This document shows, in pieces, positions 5,825-8,427 of a DNA stretch of 8,427 nucleotides (position 1 is the first letter of the stretch; the number at the start of each line of letters is the position of its first letter). Position numbers and translations under genes: made by a program. The notes under the pieces are model-generated. The model had not been told where the DNA came from, made no database searches, and saw only the letters and a list, made by a program, of their open reading frames with translations. Where the stretch lies: assembly GCA_018400515.1 (NCBI GenBank), contig JAGYMR010000115.1, positions 1-8,427 of the forward strand. Direction: 5' to 3'. This stretch comes from Tangfeifania sp. (GTDB taxonomy: Bacteria > Bacteroidota > Bacteroidia > Bacteroidales > Prolixibacteraceae).

Positions 5825-8320
5825 ATGCAAACGATATATCCGGAACATTTTGAAGAAAAGATCGATTTTAACCGCATCCGGGAAATGCTGCATCAAAAAT
5901 GCATCAGTCCCATGGGAAGGGAACGGGTCGACGCCATGCATTTTCAAACCCGGTTCGGAATTATTTCCCGACAGCTGCACGAGGTAAATGAATTTTGCCG
6001 TATCCTGCGTGAGGGAGAGAATTTTCCCGCCGTTCATTACTTTGACCTGCGCCCGTCCCTTCAGAAAATTAAAACGGAGGGGCGCTTTCTTGAGGTGAAT
6101 GAACTTTTTGATCTGCGGCGCTCCCTGGAAGCTTTGCGGGGCATCGTCCGTTTTTTCAGGAACCAGAAAGCGGAGGCTTATCCCTTGTTAAAAGAGAAAA
6201 CCGGCCGTGTGGCGGTCTTTCCTTACATTGTGGACCGCATCGATGCTATTATCAATAAATTCGGCAATGTCCGCGACAATGCTTCGCCAGAACTTGCCCA
6301 GATCCGGAAAAATATCCTTTCGCTGCAGTCGGGGATGTCGAAACGGCTTCATGCCCTGTTGAAACAGGCTCAAAACGATGGCCTGGTGGCTGAAGATGCT
6401 ACGGTGACCATCCGCGACGGCCGGGCGGTGATCCCTGTTCTCTCCTCCAACAAGCGGAAAATTCCGGGCATCGTTTACGATGCGTCGGCTACCGGCAAGA
6501 CCTCTTACGTTGAGCCCGGGGAGATTGTGGAGATGAACAATGAGATTCGTGAACTGGAATACGCTGAACGCCGGGAGATCGTTCGCATTCTCACACAGTT
6601 TTCCGGCGATATCCGTCCCTACCTCGATGATCTGTTTTTTTCGTATGAGTATCTCGGAGAGATGGATTTTATCCGGGCCAAAGGCCTTTTGGCGGTTGAA
6701 ATCAATGCGGCCCTCCCCGAACTGGGTGAGGCCCCTGCCATTCATTGGCAGGAGGCGGTACATCCCCTGTTATGGCGATCGCTCAAAAGGGAAAAGCGTG
6801 CCATTGTTCCGCTCGATATTGCCCTGGATGATCAGCATCACCTGCTCCTGATCTCCGGACCCAATGCAGGGGGGAAGTCGGTCTGTCTGAAAACCGTCGG
6901 ACTTTTACAGTACATGCTGCAGTGCGGATTATTGATTCCGCTGAACGAACGGAGCAAAACCGGGATTTTTGAAAAACTGTTCATCGATATTGGTGACGAG
7001 CAGTCGCTCGAAAATGATCTGAGCACCTACAGCTCCCACCTGCTGAATATGAAGTTTTTTCTGAAAAACTGTTCAGACAAGACGCTTATCCTTATCGATG
7101 AGTTCGGTTCCGGAACCGAACCTATGCTCGGCGGAGCCATTGCTGAATCAATTCTGGACGAACTCACCCGCATGCGTACCTTCGGGGTGATCACCACCCA
7201 TTACAGCAATTTGAAGCATTTTGCCTCGGCCGCAGAGGGGATCGTTAACGGAGCCATGCTTTACAATTCGCAGACCATGCAACCGCTTTTCAAACTGGAG
7301 ATCGGAAAACCCGGCAGTTCATTTGCGTTTGAAATTGCCCGAACCATTGGTTTGCCGGAAAGCATTCTGGAAAAAGCAACGGAAAAAGCAGGAAAGAAAC
7401 ACATCGATTTTGACCGGAATCTCCGGAAGATTAACCGCGACAAACGCTATTGGGAAAACAAGCGGCAGAAAATCAGGAAGGTGGAAAAGATCCTGGATGA
7501 TATGGCCGCGAATTATGCCTCGGAGCTGGAGGAGACCAAAAAGCAGCGGAAAGCGATCATGAAGAGAGCACAGGAAGAGGCAGATGCCCTGCTTGCCGGA
7601 GTAAATAAACGGATTGAAAATACCATTCTTGAGATAAAAAATGCCCAGGCGGAAAAAAAGAGAACAAAGCAGGCCCGCGAAAAGATCAGTAAACTAAAGG
7701 ATGAAGTGAAAGGGATTACGCAGGAGGAAAATTCCCGGATTGCTGCAAAAATGGAAAAATTGCAGCGGAATGAGAAAAAACGGAACGAACGAAGGCCCGG
7801 TGAAGCGAAAAAGACACCACCTACCAAACGTCCTGAAGCGCCTGCCGAACTGAAAGCCGGTGATGCTGTCCGGATCCCCGGGCAGTCAACCGTGGGAGAA
7901 TTGATCAAGCTCCATGAAAAAAATGCGGTGGTGGCTTTCGGACAACTGATCACGACACTTCCCCGGGATCAGGTAGAACGGATCAGCAACAATGAAGCAA
8001 AAGAGCTGAAAAAAAACGGTGGACGGTCGTTTGAATCCAGGATGCTGAAAGATTTTTCAGAAAAGCGGCTGGATTTTAAACCGGAGATTGATATCCGGGG
8101 GGAGCGTGTGGAAGAAGCCCTCAGAAGGATACAGGCATTTATCGATGAGGCCATTATGTTTGGGGAAGGCCACCTGCGCATCCTCCACGGGAAGGGATCG
8201 GGCATTCTTAAAGAATCCATCCGGGGATATCTGCGATCGGAACCCATGGTAGAGCATTTCACGGATGAGCAGGTGGATTTGGGAGGCGCTGGAATAACAG
8301 TGGTGAACCTGGCATTATAA
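5825..8320 (+). CDS. mutS2: MutS2 ATPase with C-terminal Smr domain
   Basis: MutS2 is a MutS paralogue without the mismatch-recognition domain. Family members suppress homologous recombination in Helicobacter and act on collided ribosomes in Bacillus; which applies here is not visible. The 831-residue product has a helical core and clamp (about 1-320). The ATPase has Walker A GPNAGGKS (345-352), the STYSSHLLNM segment (400-409), Walker B LILIDEFGSGTEP (421-433) and ITTHYSNLK (456-464). A long Lys/Glu-rich coiled coil spans about 510-655. A Pro/Lys linker (656-675) leads to a small beta domain (about 675-720). The Smr domain (about 752-831) has EIDIRGERVEEAL (754-766) and HGKGSGIL (788-795). 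Length is at the upper end of the usual 780-830, and all ATPase and Smr motifs look intact. The start at 5825 follows a matched -7 element with no clear Shine-Dalgarno. The closest alternative reading, plain MutS, is excluded by the Smr domain and the missing N-terminal mismatch domain. Confidence 0.96.
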   Translation: MQTIYPEHFEEKIDFNRIREMLHQKCISPMGRERVDAMHFQTRFGIISRQLHEVNEFCRILREGENFPAVHYFDLRPSLQKIKTEGRFLEVNELFDLRRSLEALRGIVRFFRNQKAEAYPLLKEKTGRVAVFPYIVDRIDAIINKFGNVRDNASPELAQIRKNILSLQSGMSKRLHALLKQAQNDGLVAEDATVTIRDGRAVIPVLSSNKRKIPGIVYDASATGKTSYVEPGEIVEMNNEIRELEYAERREIVRILTQFSGDIRPYLDDLFFSYEYLGEMDFIRAKGLLAVEINAALPELGEAPAIHWQEAVHPLLWRSLKREKRAIVPLDIALDDQHHLLLISGPNAGGKSVCLKTVGLLQYMLQCGLLIPLNERSKTGIFEKLFIDIGDEQSLENDLSTYSSHLLNMKFFLKNCSDKTLILIDEFGSGTEPMLGGAIAESILDELTRMRTFGVITTHYSNLKHFASAAEGIVNGAMLYNSQTMQPLFKLEIGKPGSSFAFEIARTIGLPESILEKATEKAGKKHIDFDRNLRKINRDKRYWENKRQKIRKVEKILDDMAANYASELEETKKQRKAIMKRAQEEADALLAGVNKRIENTILEIKNAQAEKKRTKQAREKISKLKDEVKGITQEENSRIAAKMEKLQRNEKKRNERRPGEAKKTPPTKRPEAPAELKAGDAVRIPGQSTVGELIKLHEKNAVVAFGQLITTLPRDQVERISNNEAKELKKNGGRSFESRMLKDFSEKRLDFKPEIDIRGERVEEALRRIQAFIDEAIMFGEGHLRILHGKGSGILKESIRGYLRSEPMVEHFTDEQVDLGGAGITVVNLAL

Positions 8321-8427
8321 ACCTTCTGAGTTCAGATACCATATATAATGGCAGTGACAAAAGAGACCAGTTGAGTTCTGCATTTTTGCCGGGTGCATTT
8401 ATTTTCGTCTTAAATTTTCCGAAGCTG
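8321..8427. other. Sequence downstream of mutS2, no gene seen
   Basis: This tail is AT-rich and holds no open frame or RNA gene that I can support. A short dyad (TCTGA/TCAGA, 8325-8336, 2 bases between arms) lies just after the stop, but the centre is too small for a hairpin and no T tract follows. I cannot place the mutS2 terminator. Confidence 0.5.

Noticed and set aside
6188..6763. Open frame of 191 codons on the minus strand inside mutS2
   Set aside because: It is antisense to the conserved MutS2 core with no own promoter or domain; a shadow frame.
1..8427. Defence system, toxin-antitoxin pair, CRISPR array, prophage or insertion sequence
   Set aside because: All large genes are recognised housekeeping or transport families, no repeat arrays or transposase motifs are present, and the only unknown gene is a lone small protein without a partner.

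Overview
The window reads as a piece of a Bacteroidota chromosome carrying housekeeping genes. Three things point there. The proteins look like Bacteroidota versions of their families. The starts lack clear Shine-Dalgarno sequences. Octamers fitting the Bacteroidota -7 promoter element (TAnnTTTG) sit 20-28 bases before four of the five genes, and in front of ffh this is paired with a TTTG at exactly 19 bases. Base composition is even along the window (roughly half GC in genes, AT-rich between them). I see no mobile element, CRISPR array, rRNA or tRNA.

Layout. Positions 1-1149 (minus strand) hold ffh, the SRP GTPase, cut by the window edge inside its M domain. A 120-base divergent promoter region follows. 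Positions 1270-3405 (plus) hold tex, a complete RNA-binding S1 protein. Directly abutting its stop codon, on the opposite strand, is a very acidic 83-residue protein of unknown function (3406-3657). The 357-base gap 3658-4014 has no convincing gene but is rich in dyad symmetries, including a hairpin plus T6 that looks like a plus-strand terminator. Positions 4015-5745 (plus) hold a sodium:alanine/glycine symporter of the AGCS family with an unusual soluble insertion of about 100 residues. After a 79-base gap with its own promoter-like sequence, mutS2 (5825-8320, plus) is complete, with intact ATPase and Smr domains. The last 107 bases show no gene.

How the genes relate. There is no single pathway. 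Ffh acts in co-translational membrane targeting, Tex and MutS2 in nucleic-acid or translation-linked housekeeping, and the symporter in amino-acid uptake. Only the symporter and mutS2 are placed so that they could share a transcript. I did not find a convincing undescribed system. The points most worth checking are the symporter insertion, the abutting convergent tex/small-ORF pair with a terminator-like hairpin beyond the small gene, and the cluster of dyads upstream of the symporter.
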